Shown here piece by piece: positions 1 to 9,918 of a DNA stretch of 64,000 bases; position 1 is the stretch's first letter; each line of letters opens with the position of its first letter. A model generated the notes under the pieces. The model made no database searches and was not told the origin of the DNA. It saw only the letters and a program-made list of their open reading frames with translations. The position numbers were made by a program, and so were the translations under genes. This stretch comes from Ectopseudomonas chengduensis (GTDB lineage Bacteria > Pseudomonadota > Gammaproteobacteria > Pseudomonadales > Pseudomonadaceae). The stretch lies in assembly GCF_015712065.1 (NCBI RefSeq), contig NZ_JACFYZ010000001.1, positions 1,178,001-1,242,000 on the forward strand. The letters are read 5' to 3'.

Positions 1-239
1 GTGCCGCCGTGGTGTCCGATCTGGCCACCCTGAAGGCTGATCTGCTGGCGCAGCTGTACAGCCCGGTACGCTGGGTCGAGTCGATGGTGCGTCTGTCCGA
101 ACAGGGCGTGACCGATCTGATCGAATGCGGCCCTGGCAAGGTGCTGAGCGGCCTGAACAAGCGCTGCGTCAAAGGCATAAATACTCACAACCTGGATACC
201 CCGGATGCTTTTGCTGCCGCTCGCGCAGCCCTGGCTTGA
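1..239 (+). CDS. fabD: Malonyl-CoA:ACP transacylase, C-terminal end (partial)
   Basis: This is the last 78 or so codons of FabD, which moves the malonyl group from CoA to acyl carrier protein in the cytoplasm and so primes type II fatty acid synthesis. The reading frame is open from the first base, so the gene begins outside the window. The segment QLYSPVRWVESM followed by ECGPGKVLSGL is the typical C-terminal signature of FabD, with the GPGKVL loop near the active site. The catalytic Ser and His lie upstream and cannot be seen. fabG follows after 15 bp, which fits a fabD-fabG transcription unit. Identity rests on this signature and on the fab gene order. Confidence 0.93.
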   Translation, partial: AAVVSDLATLKADLLAQLYSPVRWVESMVRLSEQGVTDLIECGPGKVLSGLNKRCVKGINTHNLDTPDAFAAARAALA

Positions 240-254
240 GCAAGGAGAACGAAC

Positions 255-998
255 ATGAATCTGCAAGGTAAAGTCGCACTGGTCACCGGCGCCAGCCGTG
301 GTATCGGTCAGGCAATCGCTCTGGAACTGGGTCGTCAGGGCGCCATCGTCATCGGCACCGCGACCAGTGCCTCGGGTGCCGAGCGTATCGCCGAAACCCT
401 CAAGGCCAATGGCGTCGAAGGCGCCGGCCTGGTGCTCGACGTGAGCAACGACGAATCGGTTGCCACCACCCTCGAACACATCCAGCAACATCTTGGTCAG
501 CCGTTGATCCTGGTCAATAACGCCGGTATCACCCGTGACAATCTGATGCTGCGCATGAAGGACGACGAGTGGCATGACGTCATCAACACCAACCTGAACA
601 GCCTCTACCGTCTGTCCAAGGCCGTACTGCGTGGCATGACCAAGGCACGTTTCGGGCGCATCATCAACATCGGCTCCGTGGTCGGTGCGATGGGCAATGC
701 CGGTCAGGTCAACTACGCTGCAGCCAAGGCTGGTCTGGAAGGTTTCAGCCGCGCGCTGGCGCGTGAAGTCGGTTCGCGCGGTATCACGGTCAACTCGGTG
801 GCCCCAGGTTTCATCGACACCGACATGACCCGTGAGCTGCCGGAAGGCCAGCGCGACGCGCTGCTGACGCAGATTCCGCTGGGCCGTTTGGGGCAGGCCG
901 AAGAGATCGCCAAGGTAGTCGGTTTCCTGGCTTCCGATGGCGCAGGCTATGTCACTGGGGCTACTATCCCGGTGAACGGCGGTATGTACATGAGCTAA
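255..998 (+). CDS. fabG: 3-oxoacyl-ACP reductase FabG
   Basis: FabG performs the NADPH-dependent reduction of 3-oxoacyl-ACP to 3-hydroxyacyl-ACP in fatty acid elongation. The 247-residue protein has the short-chain dehydrogenase layout: TGASRGIG nucleotide-binding loop near residue 12, NNAG near residue 86, the catalytic Ser around 138, and YAAAK with the catalytic Tyr and Lys around 151-155. The end GGMYMS is typical of FabG. The ATG is preceded by an AAGGAGAA ribosome site. The gene sits between fabD and acpP, which separates it from the many other SDR enzymes and makes the assignment firm. A hairpin follows 8 bp after the stop. Confidence 0.97.
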   Translation: MNLQGKVALVTGASRGIGQAIALELGRQGAIVIGTATSASGAERIAETLKANGVEGAGLVLDVSNDESVATTLEHIQQHLGQPLILVNNAGITRDNLMLRMKDDEWHDVINTNLNSLYRLSKAVLRGMTKARFGRIINIGSVVGAMGNAGQVNYAAAKAGLEGFSRALAREVGSRGITVNSVAPGFIDTDMTRELPEGQRDALLTQIPLGRLGQAEEIAKVVGFLASDGAGYVTGATIPVNGGMYMS

Positions 999-1005
999 AA
1001 AGGGC

Positions 1006-1025
1006 GCCTCCGAATGCCCGGAGGC
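1006..1025 (+). terminator. Hairpin after fabG
   Basis: GCCTCCG and CGGAGGC form a 7-bp perfect stem with a 6-base loop just after the fabG stop. There is no clear run of T after it, so it may be a weak terminator or a processing site that separates fabG from the very highly expressed acpP. Confidence 0.5.
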
Positions 1026-1147
1026 TCTCGAATGTGACGCGAGCCATCAGAAAACTGTCATAGTGGCTGTCTAAAATCCGTTATAAAGCTGCAACAGGTT
1101 TATAGACAGATCGTTGAAGTGTTCCTGGGGGCTCCCCGGCATTCAGC

Positions 1148-1175
1148 TTGAAATGCTAAAAACCCTTTCTATACA
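1148..1175 (+). promoter_or_regulatory. Candidate sigma-70 promoter of acpP
   Basis: TTGAAA at 1148-1153 and TATACA at 1170-1175 are separated by 16 bases, a near-consensus sigma-70 promoter. It lies about 50 bases before the acpP start codon. acpP needs high expression, so its own strong promoter inside the fab cluster is expected. This is a sequence match only; no start site has been mapped here. Confidence 0.6.
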
Positions 1176-1226
1176 CTTGGCCGCTACCAGCTGCCTGGAT
1201 TTGTCCAATAGGAGTGAAAACAAGGT

Positions 1227-1463
1227 ATGAGCACCATCGAAGAACGCGTCAAGAAAATCGTTGCTGAGCAACTTGGCGTCAAGGAAGAGGAAGTAACCAA
1301 CAGCGCTTCCTTCGTTGAAGACCTGGGTGCCGACTCTCTTGACACCGTTGAGCTGGTGATGGCTCTCGAGGAAGAATTCGAGACCGAGATCCCGGACGAG
1401 CAAGCTGAGAAAATCACCACCGTTCAGGAAGCTATCGACTACGTGACTGCCCACGCGCAATAA
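1227..1463 (+). CDS. acpP: Acyl carrier protein
   Basis: AcpP is the small acidic carrier that holds growing acyl chains during fatty acid synthesis. The 78-residue protein has the phosphopantetheine attachment motif [10 protein letters not shown], with the modified Ser near residue 37, and strongly acidic helices on both sides ([20 protein letters not shown]). Length and sequence are typical of the main proteobacterial AcpP. It has its own likely promoter upstream and a terminator downstream, so it can be expressed separately from fabG and fabF. In P. aeruginosa the acpP mRNA has been reported as a target of the RgsA small RNA, a probable copy of which lies at about 7.8-7.9 kb in this window. 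Confidence 0.98.
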   Translation: MSTIEERVKKIVAEQLGVKEEEVTNSASFVEDLGADSLDTVELVMALEEEFETEIPDEQAEKITTVQEAIDYVTAHAQ

Positions 1464-1486
1464 GTCACCGTCAGCTTTCTGATCGA

Positions 1487-1526
1487 GAAAAGCCGCACTG
1501 CCCTCATCAGGCGTGCGGTTTTTCTT
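1487..1526 (+). terminator. Rho-independent terminator after acpP
   Basis: An 11-bp stem (AAAGCCGCAC with GTGCGGTTTT, one G-T pair) with a loop of about 13 bases is followed by a T-rich stretch. It begins 24 bases after the acpP stop and lies in the acpP-fabF gap, which fits termination of most acpP transcripts with partial read-through to fabF. Confidence 0.85.
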
Positions 1527-1574
1527 TACGTGCAGGGCGCATGTGGCGCCTGAGTAGAACAAGAGGAGATTGCT

Positions 1575-2819
1575 GTGTCGCGTAGACGCGTCGTGGTTAC
1601 CGGTATGGGCATGCTGTCGCCGCTGGGTAACGATGTGCCGAGCAGCTGGCAGGGCATTTTGGCCGGGCGCAGTGGCATCGGTCTGATCGAGCATATGGAC
1701 CTGTCGGCCTACTCCACCCGTTTTGGCGGGTCGCTCAAGGGCTTCAATGTCGAGGAATATCTCTCCGCCAAGGAGGCGCGCAAGCTCGACCTTTTCATCC
1801 AGTACGGTCTCGCTGCCTGCTTCCAGGCCGTGCGTGATTCCGGGCTGGACATCACTGACGCCAATCGTGAGCGTATCGGTGTGGCCATGGGCTCCGGCAT
1901 CGGCGGCCTGACCAATATCGAGAACAACTGCAAATCGTTGCACGAGCAAGGGCCGCGGCGCATTTCGCCGTTCTTCGTGCCTGGCTCGATCATCAACATG
2001 ATTTCCGGCTTCCTGTCGATCCACCTGGGTCTGCAGGGGCCGAACTACGCCATCGCCACGGCGTGCACCACCGGCACCCATTGTATCGGTATGGCCGCGC
2101 GCAACATTGCCTACGGCGAAGCCGACGTGATGGTTGCTGGCGGCGCCGAGATGGCGGCTTGCGGCCTGGGCATGGGCGGCTTCGGTGCCGCGCGTGCGCT
2201 GTCGACGCGTAACGACGAGCCGACCAAGGCCAGCCGTCCGTGGGACAAGGGCCGTGACGGTTTCGTCCTATCCGATGGTTCCGGCGCTCTGGTGCTGGAA
2301 GAGCTGGAACACGCCAAGGCGCGTGGCGCCACCATCTACGCCGAGCTGATCGGCTTTGGCATGAGTGGCGATGCCTTCCACATGACCTCGCCACCCGAGG
2401 ATGGCGCCGGTGCGGCGCGCTGCATGGCAGCTGCCCTGCGTGACGCGGGCATCAATGCCGACCAGGTGCAGTACATCAACGCCCACGGCACCTCGACGCC
2501 TGCGGGCGATATCGCCGAAGCCGCGGCAGTGAAGAGCGTGTTCGGTGATCATGCCTACAAGCTGTCGGTCAGTTCGACCAAATCCATGACCGGCCACCTG
2601 CTCGGTGCGGCAGGTGCGGTCGAGGCGATCTTCAGCGTGCTGGCGATCCGTGATCAGGTCGCGCCGCCGACCATCAACCTGGACGAGCCGGACGAAGGCT
2701 GCGACCTGGACTTCGTGCCGCATCAGGCCAAGGCCATGCCGATCGAAATCGCCCTGTCGAACTCCTTCGGCTTCGGCGGCACCAACGGTTCGCTGCTGTT
2801 CCGTCGGTACCACGGCTGA
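1575..2819 (+). CDS. fabF: 3-oxoacyl-ACP synthase II (FabF)
   Basis: FabF condenses malonyl-ACP with an acyl-ACP to extend fatty acids by two carbons. The 414-residue thiolase-fold protein has the catalytic Cys in ATACTTGTH (about residue 164), the first active-site His in [11 protein letters not shown] (about 303) and the second in [12 protein letters not shown] (about 340). It ends with the glycine-rich [12 protein letters not shown] loop of the family. The start chosen is GTG at 1575, 6 bases after AAGAGGAGA. Its TGA stop shares one base with the ATG of pabC, so the two are translationally linked. Confidence 0.97.
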   Translation: MSRRRVVVTGMGMLSPLGNDVPSSWQGILAGRSGIGLIEHMDLSAYSTRFGGSLKGFNVEEYLSAKEARKLDLFIQYGLAACFQAVRDSGLDITDANRERIGVAMGSGIGGLTNIENNCKSLHEQGPRRISPFFVPGSIINMISGFLSIHLGLQGPNYAIATACTTGTHCIGMAARNIAYGEADVMVAGGAEMAACGLGMGGFGAARALSTRNDEPTKASRPWDKGRDGFVLSDGSGALVLEELEHAKARGATIYAELIGFGMSGDAFHMTSPPEDGAGAARCMAAALRDAGINADQVQYINAHGTSTPAGDIAEAAAVKSVFGDHAYKLSVSSTKSMTGHLLGAAGAVEAIFSVLAIRDQVAPPTINLDEPDEGCDLDFVPHQAKAMPIEIALSNSFGFGGTNGSLLFRRYHG

Positions 2820-3634
2820 TGCTGAGCTGGGTCAACGGCGCGCCCGGCGAGCAATTGTCGGTTCGTGACCGTGGCCTGGCTTACGGCGATGGTCTGTTCG
2901 AGACCATCGCCGTGCGTGGCGGGCGCATCCCGCTGCTGGCGCGGCATATGGCGCGCCTTGCCGATGGCTGTCGGCGCCTGTCCATCCCCCTCGACCTGGT
3001 TCTCATTGAGCACGAGCTGCAGGCGTTCGCCGGGCAGCTGGGCGAGGGCGTGGCCAAACTGATCGTCAGCCGCGGTGAGGGCCAGCGTGGCTACGCGCCG
3101 CCGCAACCCTGTCAGCCGCTGCGCATCCTGCAGGCGGCGCCGCTGCCGCAGTATCCCGCTGCGCATGCCGAGCAGGGCGTGCGTCTGTTTCCCTGCAAGA
3201 CGCGTCTGGCCGAGCAACCGCTGCTGGCCGGGCTCAAGCACCTCAATCGCCTGGAGCAGGTGCTGGCTCGTGCGGAATGGCAGGACGCCGAACTCGCCGA
3301 GGGCCTGATGCGCGACAGCAGTGGCCGGGTCATCGAGGGCGTGTACAGCAACCTGTTTCTGGTCGTCGACGGCGGGCTGGTGACGGCCGATCTGTCGCGC
3401 TGTGGCGTCGCCGGCGTGATGCGTGCGGAGATCCTGCAACAGGCGCAGTTGCTCGGGTTGTCTGTCGAGTTACGCGATATTTCCTTCGACGAACTGCTGG
3501 ATGCCGATGAAGTCTTTCTCTGCAACAGCCTTTACGGCATCTGGCCTGTACGGGCGCTGCAAGAGCGACACTGGTCGGTCGGGCCGCTCACCCGTAAACT
3601 GCAGGCCATCGTCTGCGACCTACTGAGTAAATAA
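2819..3634 (+). CDS. pabC: Aminodeoxychorismate lyase
   Basis: PabC is a fold-type IV PLP enzyme that splits 4-amino-4-deoxychorismate into para-aminobenzoate and pyruvate for folate synthesis. The 271-residue protein starts LSWVNGAPGEQLSVRDRGLAYGDGLFET, typical of this family; the PLP-binding Lys is in LKHLNRLEQVLAR (about residue 140) and the phosphate-binding Glu region in EGVYSNLF. It overlaps the fabF stop by one base and is followed 3 bases later by mltG, the conserved order fabF-pabC-mltG-tmk-holB. A branched-chain or D-amino acid aminotransferase would look similar but would not be expected in this place. Confidence 0.95.
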   Translation: MLSWVNGAPGEQLSVRDRGLAYGDGLFETIAVRGGRIPLLARHMARLADGCRRLSIPLDLVLIEHELQAFAGQLGEGVAKLIVSRGEGQRGYAPPQPCQPLRILQAAPLPQYPAAHAEQGVRLFPCKTRLAEQPLLAGLKHLNRLEQVLARAEWQDAELAEGLMRDSSGRVIEGVYSNLFLVVDGGLVTADLSRCGVAGVMRAEILQQAQLLGLSVELRDISFDELLDADEVFLCNSLYGIWPVRALQERHWSVGPLTRKLQAIVCDLLSK

Positions 3635-3637
3635 CTG

Positions 3638-4693
3638 GTGCTACGCAAGATCTTGGTGCTGCTTGAGTGCGGCGTGCTACTGGCTGCGCTGCTAGTCGTG
3701 GGTGCCGCCTGGCAGCAGCAGAGAGCGCTGGAGCAGCCTCTGCATCTGACTGAAGAAATGCTCCTGGAGGTGCCTTCCGGCGCCACGCCGAGCGGCCTGC
3801 TCAATCGCCTGGAAGCGGAGGGCGTGATCGACAACGCCTTCTGGTTGCGTCTGTACTGGCGCTTCAATCTGCGCGCGCCTGCCATGCACAGCGGCGAATA
3901 CCGCTTGCTGCCCGAATACAACGCCCGCGACATGCTCGGCCTGTGGCAGCGCGGTGAGGTGGTGCAGTACAGCCTGACCCTGGTCGAGGGCTGGAACTTC
4001 CGCCAGGTGCGCGCCGCTCTGGCTCGCCAGGAGCGTCTGGAGCAGCGCCTGGCCGATCTCAGCGATGCCCAGTTGATGGAGCGCCTGGGCCTGGCCGGGC
4101 AGAACCCGGAAGGGCGTTTCTTCCCCGATACCTATCGCTACGTGCGCGGCATGAGCGACGAGGACCTGCTCAAGCAGGCCAACGTCCGTCTTGAAAGCGT
4201 ATTGGCCGAGGAGTGGCAGAAACGCGCCGAGGGTTTGCCCTATCGCGAGCCATACGACGCGTTGATCATGGCCTCGATGATCGAGAAGGAAACCGGTGTA
4301 CCCGAAGAGCGTGGCGAGATTGCCGGCGTGTTCGTGCGTCGCCTGCGCATGGGCATGCGCCTGCAGACCGACCCCACCGTCATCTACGGCATGGGCGAGC
4401 GCTACAACGGCCGCATCACCCGCGCCGACCTGCGTACGCCAACGCCCTACAACACCTACACCATCGACGGCATGCCGCCGACGCCGATCGCCATGGTCGG
4501 CCGCGAGGCGATTCACGCGGCGCTCAACCCGCTTGATGGCACCACCCTGTATTTCGTCGCGCGAGGCGACGGTAGCCATGTGTTCTCCAACACCCTGGCC
4601 GAGCACAACCGCGCGGTGCGCGAATATCAGCTCAAGCGTCGCGCCGACTACCGCTCCAGCCCCGCGCCACGCGCGGCGGCCGAAACCGAATAA
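3638..4693 (+). CDS. mltG: Endolytic murein transglycosylase MltG
   Basis: MltG (YceG) is an inner-membrane lytic transglycosylase that cuts nascent peptidoglycan glycan strands. The 351-residue protein has one N-terminal membrane helix (about residues 6-25) with the rest in the periplasm. The catalytic Glu lies in ASMIEKETG (about residue 212), followed by the conserved LRMGMRLQTDPTVIYG and TPYNTY...GLPPTPI-like segments. The start is GTG, 3 bases after pabC. The tmk start is 9 bases downstream. Identification is secure from motif order and from the operon. Confidence 0.95.
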   Translation: MLRKILVLLECGVLLAALLVVGAAWQQQRALEQPLHLTEEMLLEVPSGATPSGLLNRLEAEGVIDNAFWLRLYWRFNLRAPAMHSGEYRLLPEYNARDMLGLWQRGEVVQYSLTLVEGWNFRQVRAALARQERLEQRLADLSDAQLMERLGLAGQNPEGRFFPDTYRYVRGMSDEDLLKQANVRLESVLAEEWQKRAEGLPYREPYDALIMASMIEKETGVPEERGEIAGVFVRRLRMGMRLQTDPTVIYGMGERYNGRITRADLRTPTPYNTYTIDGMPPTPIAMVGREAIHAALNPLDGTTLYFVARGDGSHVFSNTLAEHNRAVREYQLKRRADYRSSPAPRAAAETE

Positions 4694-6320
<1,627 letters not shown>

Positions 6321-6446
6321 CTGGCGCGAGAGTCGGATTCGGCAGGGCGTCACATTCTGCTGGCTGCCTGCCGCCCGGTTGTTTGCGCATGAGCATGAAC
6401 AAGCCCTAGAATCAGCCATTAAGCAATAAACGCTAGGAATGCGCTG

Positions 6447-6803
6447 ATGAGCCTGCCACCCAATCTGGGTCCCCGTAACGGAATTCTGTCCCTGACCATC
6501 AAGGACAAGTCCGTGCTGTACGCGGCCTACATGCCTTTCATCAAGAATGGCGGTCTCTTCATTCCCACCAACAAGAGCTACAAGCTCGGTGACGAAGTGT
6601 TCATGCTGCTCAACCTGATGGATGAGCCGGAGAAGATTCCGGTGGCCGGCAAGGTGGTGTGGATCACCCCTAAAGGCGCTCAGGGCAACCGCGCCGCCGG
6701 TGTCGGCGTACAGTTCAACGATGGCGATAACACCGCTCGCAACAAGATCGAAACCTACCTCGCTGGCGCGCTGAAGTCCGACCGCCCGACTCACACCATG
6801 TAA
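6447..6803 (+). CDS. pilZ: PilZ domain protein, type IV pilus assembly
   Basis: This 118-residue protein is the prototype single-domain PilZ, needed for type IV pilus assembly and twitching in P. aeruginosa, where it works with PilF and FimX. It begins SLPPNLGPRNGILSLTIKDKS and carries KVVWITPKGAQGNRAAGVGVQF, close to the known PilZ sequence. The RxxxR and D/NxSxxG residues that bind cyclic di-GMP in other PilZ domains are not evident, in line with the known lack of binding by PilZ itself. The order holB-pilZ-tatD is the same in P. aeruginosa. Confidence 0.95.
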   Translation: MSLPPNLGPRNGILSLTIKDKSVLYAAYMPFIKNGGLFIPTNKSYKLGDEVFMLLNLMDEPEKIPVAGKVVWITPKGAQGNRAAGVGVQFNDGDNTARNKIETYLAGALKSDRPTHTM

Positions 6804-6917
6804 CCCGCTGGCCGCGCGCGTACTGTCCTCGCGGCCGAAGCATCTCCCCCAGAGCGTCCAGGCGCCTGCCACTTTCGATTACAATTCGGGCTTTCCATTT
6901 GCCCGAGTTCTCCTGCT

Positions 6918-7700
6918 GTGCTGATCGACTCCCATTGCCACCTTGATCGTCTCGACCTCGCTGCCCACGGTGGCTCGCTGGATGCCGCCCTGGATGCGGC
7001 GCGCGCCGCCGGCGTCGGGCATTTCCTGTGTATTGGCGTCAGCGCCGACAACGCCGCCACGGTCAAGGGCCTGGCCGAGCGCTATGCCGATGTCGATTGC
7101 TCGGTGGGCGTGCATCCGCTGGATCTCGAGCCGGGCGCCGAGCCTGCGCTGGACTGGCTATTGGGCGAGCTGGCACATCCAAAAGTGGTGGCCATTGGTG
7201 AGACCGGTCTGGATTACCACTACGAGCCTGAATCCGCTGCGCTGCAGCAGGCCTCCTTCCGTCTGCATCTGGAGGCGGCGCGCATCACGGGTAAGCCGGT
7301 AATCGTGCACACCCGCGAGGCCCGCGCCGACACCCTGGCGTTGTTGCGCGAAGCGGCGCTGCCACAGGCTGGCGTGCTGCATTGCTTCACCGAAGACTGG
7401 GAGATGGCCAAGGCCGCGCTGGACATCGGTTTCTATATTTCCCTGTCCGGCATCGTCACCTTCCGCAATGCCGAGGCGCTGCGCGATGTGGCGCGCCAGG
7501 TGCCGGCTGACCGTCTGCTGGTGGAAACCGACTCGCCTTACCTGGCGCCCGTGCCGCATCGTGGCAAGCCCAACCTGCCGCAATACGTGCGTGAAGTGGC
7601 GGAGTACCTGGCGGTGTTGCGTGGCGTCAGCTACGAGAGCCTGGCCGAGCAGACCTCGAGTAACTTCAAGCGTCTGTTCCCGCTAGCTGGTGTGGCCTGA
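6918..7700 (+). CDS. TatD family metal-dependent DNase (YcfH type)
   Basis: This 260-residue TIM-barrel hydrolase is of the TatD/YcfH family, 3'-5' exonucleases active on DNA and possibly RNA. Metal ligands are visible: IDSHCHLD at residues 3-10, Glu in GETGLDYHY (about 94), HTREA (about 130), HCFTEDW (about 155) and Asp in VETDSPYLAP (about 204). The start is GTG. It lies directly downstream of pilZ, as in P. aeruginosa. Its exact cellular substrate is not known. A palindromic repeat follows within 15 bases of the stop. Confidence 0.93.
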   Translation: MLIDSHCHLDRLDLAAHGGSLDAALDAARAAGVGHFLCIGVSADNAATVKGLAERYADVDCSVGVHPLDLEPGAEPALDWLLGELAHPKVVAIGETGLDYHYEPESAALQQASFRLHLEAARITGKPVIVHTREARADTLALLREAALPQAGVLHCFTEDWEMAKAALDIGFYISLSGIVTFRNAEALRDVARQVPADRLLVETDSPYLAPVPHRGKPNLPQYVREVAEYLAVLRGVSYESLAEQTSSNFKRLFPLAGVA

Positions 7701-7710
7701 AACTATGGCG

Positions 7711-7767
7711 TAGCCCGGATGCAATCCGGGGGCGTCGGTAAATATTTCCCGGATTGCATCCGGGCTA
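7711..7767. repeat. Palindromic repeat, AGCCCGGAT family
   Basis: Two perfect 20-base inverted arms, TAGCCCGGATGCAATCCGGG and its reverse complement, are separated by 17 bases. Each arm also holds an internal CCCGGAT/ATCCGGG dyad. A second copy of the family is at 61416-61469. Such elements are common, REP-like extragenic palindromes in Pseudomonas and here may also act as the tatD transcript end. Confidence 0.8.
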
Positions 7768-7796
7768 CGGTTCGCGCTTCTGTCATCAGACCAGGC

Positions 7797-7918
7797 AAAA
7801 AAAACCCGGACTCTGGGGGATGAATCCGGGTTAAGACCATTAGGAGTAAATCAAGGTACGCGGTCCACGGTACCTTGGCTGGCGGGGCACTTGGGGGGAG
7901 ATGCCGCGCACCAGTAAG
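7797..7918 (-). ncRNA. rgsA: Probable RgsA small RNA
   Basis: On the minus strand a stretch of about 120 bases ends in a strong intrinsic terminator: AACCCGGA and TCCGGGTT arms followed by eight T. A promoter -10 like CTAATACT (complement of 7923-7930) stands just upstream of the inferred start, and its C before TA is typical of RpoS promoters. In P. aeruginosa the RpoS- and Gac-dependent sRNA RgsA is encoded next to tatD in the same pilZ-tatD neighbourhood. The lack of any protein frame, the terminator and the position together support this call. The 5' end is inferred from the -10 and may be off by several bases. Confidence 0.72.
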
Positions 7919-8006
7919 TTCCAGTATTAGCCATGATCAGCGAGCGTCCAGGCCAAAGCCTGAGTTTTTTAAACGGATTTGGAATACCGCGGACGCTGCT
8001 GAGTCC

Positions 8007-9140
8007 TCACCCTTTTGCCAGCTGGGTTAGCAGGCCCAAGGTCTCTTCGATCACCTGCTCGCTGGTATAGAAATGTGGCGACAGGCGTACGCCTGGACCG
8101 CGCTGCACGCAGATCACCTGTTCCTCACGCAGACGTTGATACAGCGCGGCATTGTCCCAGCCTGCCAGGCTGAAGTTGAGGATGCCGGCACGGCGCGCGG
8201 GGTCGAGCGGGCTATGAATCACCGCACCGGGTAATGCGCGAATACCGTCGTCGAGGCGCTGCACCCGTTTCTCCAGCAAGGCGCCGACCCGCTCCATACC
8301 CACTTCTTCGAGCAACGACAAACTCGCCTCTAGGGCGAAGGCGCCGAGCATGTTCGGGCTGCCGCATTCGAAGCGCCGCGCACTGCGGGCCGGTTGCCAG
8401 TCCTGGCGGGTGTAATCGCCGGCGTGCTCCAGCATGTGCCAGCCGTACTCGTGCAGTTTCAGCTGGTCGCGTACCGCACTGCGGCAATAGAACACCCCCA
8501 GGCCCTCCGGGCCGAGCATCCATTTGTGGCCGTCGGCCATGGCGAAGTCGCAGTTGTAGGCCTGGACATCGAAGGGCAGGGCGCCCAGCTGCTGGATGGC
8601 ATCGATGCAGAACAGTACGCCATGCTGGCGGCAGCCGCGACCAAGGCGCGGCAGATCCAGGCGCAGGCCGCTGGCGAACTGCACGGCGCTGATCGACAAC
8701 AGGCGTGTTCGCGGGGTGAAGGCGGCGAGCAGCGCTGCTTCCGGATCTTCGCCCTTGAGGCTGACCTCGACCACCGCCACACCCTGGGCGGCCAACGCCA
8801 GCCAGACGATGCGGTTGGAAGGGAATTCCTCGTCGCTGATGATCACCTGATCGCCGGCTCGCCAGTCCAGGCCGAATGCCACGAAGGACAGTGCCTCGGA
8901 GGTATTCTTGACCAGCGCAATATCACCGGTGCTTGGTGCGTTCATCAGACGCACAAGGCGTTCGCGTAGGCTGCGCTCCAGTTTCAACCAGTCGGGATAA
9001 TCACGTGCGCCGCTGGTCACGTTCGCTTCCGAGAACCGCCGCACCGCTTCAGCGCTGCGTTTCGGCCAGGGGGCGACCGCCGCATGGTTCAGATAGCGCA
9101 GTCCATTTTCCAGGGGGAACTCATCATGAAACACGTACAT
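8007..9140 (-). CDS. Class V aminotransferase-fold PLP enzyme
   Basis: A 377-residue PLP enzyme of the class V fold (cysteine desulfurase, isopenicillin epimerase and kynureninase relatives). The PLP Lys is in ADGHKWMLGPEGLG (about residue 217) and the cofactor Asp in FCIDAIQQLGALPFD (about 190). KNTSEALSFVAFGL is the phosphate-binding region. The frame is open far upstream, but the protein-like sequence begins at MYVFHDEFPLENGLRYLNHAA, so ATG at 9140 was chosen; ATG at 9170 is an alternative. It is divergent from the TetR gene with about 75 bases between, so that regulator may control it. The substrate is unknown. Confidence 0.85.
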   Translation of the reverse strand: MYVFHDEFPLENGLRYLNHAAVAPWPKRSAEAVRRFSEANVTSGARDYPDWLKLERSLRERLVRLMNAPSTGDIALVKNTSEALSFVAFGLDWRAGDQVIISDEEFPSNRIVWLALAAQGVAVVEVSLKGEDPEAALLAAFTPRTRLLSISAVQFASGLRLDLPRLGRGCRQHGVLFCIDAIQQLGALPFDVQAYNCDFAMADGHKWMLGPEGLGVFYCRSAVRDQLKLHEYGWHMLEHAGDYTRQDWQPARSARRFECGSPNMLGAFALEASLSLLEEVGMERVGALLEKRVQRLDDGIRALPGAVIHSPLDPARRAGILNFSLAGWDNAALYQRLREEQVICVQRGPGVRLSPHFYTSEQVIEETLGLLTQLAKG

Positions 9141-9215
9141 GGTCGGATGATCCGTGCAATTTGGCCGCATTTGGGCATAATAAGCGGCTTCGATTTTTGA
9201 CCCCGTAGTCCCTTT

Positions 9216-9839
9216 ATGCAGAAAGAACCCCGTAAGGTCCGCGAATTCCGTCGCCGCGAGCAAGAAATTCTCGATACCGCGCTGAAACTCTTCCTCGAAC
9301 AAGGAGAAGACAGCGTTACTGTCGAGATGATCGCTGATGCGGTCGGTATCGGCAAAGGCACTATCTACAAGCACTTCAAGTCCAAGGCGGAGATCTACCT
9401 GCGCCTGATGCTCGACTACGAGCGTGATCTCAACGAGCTGCTGCATTCGGCCGACGTGGATCGTGACAAGGAAGCGCTGTCGCGTGCGTACTTCGAGTTC
9501 CGCATGCGCGATCCGCAACGCTATCGCCTGTTCGACCGCCTGGAAGAAAAGGTGGTCAAGGGCAATCAGGTGCCGGAAATGGTCGAGCAGCTGCACAAGA
9601 TCCGTGCTTCCAACTTCGAGCGTCTGACCCAGCTGATCAAGGGCCGCATCGCCGAAGGCAAGCTGGAAGACGTGCCGCCGTACTTCCACTATTGCGCAGC
9701 CTGGGCCCTGGTGCACGGCGCCGTGGCGCTGTATCACTCGCCGTTCTGGAGCAACGTGCTCGAGGATCAGGAAGGCTTCTTCCAGTTCCTCATGGACATC
9801 GGCGTGCGCATGGGTAACAAGCGCAAGCGCGACGCCTGA
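9216..9839 (+). CDS. TetR family transcriptional regulator
   Basis: A 207-residue TetR-type repressor. The N-terminal helix-turn-helix covers about residues 12-58: RREQEILDTALKLF, then VTVEMIADAVGIGKGTIYKHFKSKAEIY. The C-terminal helical half would bind an unknown ligand. It is divergent from the class V aminotransferase gene and its likely homologue in P. aeruginosa occupies the same place near rgsA and tatD. A 13-bp-stem hairpin lies just after the stop. Targets cannot be deduced beyond the shared divergent promoter. Confidence 0.92.
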   Translation: MQKEPRKVREFRRREQEILDTALKLFLEQGEDSVTVEMIADAVGIGKGTIYKHFKSKAEIYLRLMLDYERDLNELLHSADVDRDKEALSRAYFEFRMRDPQRYRLFDRLEEKVVKGNQVPEMVEQLHKIRASNFERLTQLIKGRIAEGKLEDVPPYFHYCAAWALVHGAVALYHSPFWSNVLEDQEGFFQFLMDIGVRMGNKRKRDA

Positions 9840-9847
9840 TGCCTGGC

Positions 9848-9880
9848 ATGTCGGCCACGGTAATGTGCCGTGGCTGACAT
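9848..9880. terminator. Long hairpin between tetR and moaA
   Basis: ATGTCGGCCACGG and CCGTGGCTGACAT pair over 13 bp with one G-T pair and a 7-base loop. No T run follows on the plus strand. It may end the tetR transcript or serve as an operator upstream of moaA. Confidence 0.5.
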
Positions 9881-9918
9881 AGCGATATACTCCGGTTCTT
9901 AACGAACTGGAGCTCTCA

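Noticed and set aside
1143..2081. A 312-codon minus-strand frame across acpP and fabF
   Set aside because: It lies opposite two certain genes and its composition is that of an antisense shadow of GC-rich codons.
7711..7767. Possible CRISPR repeat
   Set aside because: Only one inverted pair here and one copy 54 kb away, no spacers of equal length and no cas genes; it is an extragenic palindrome.
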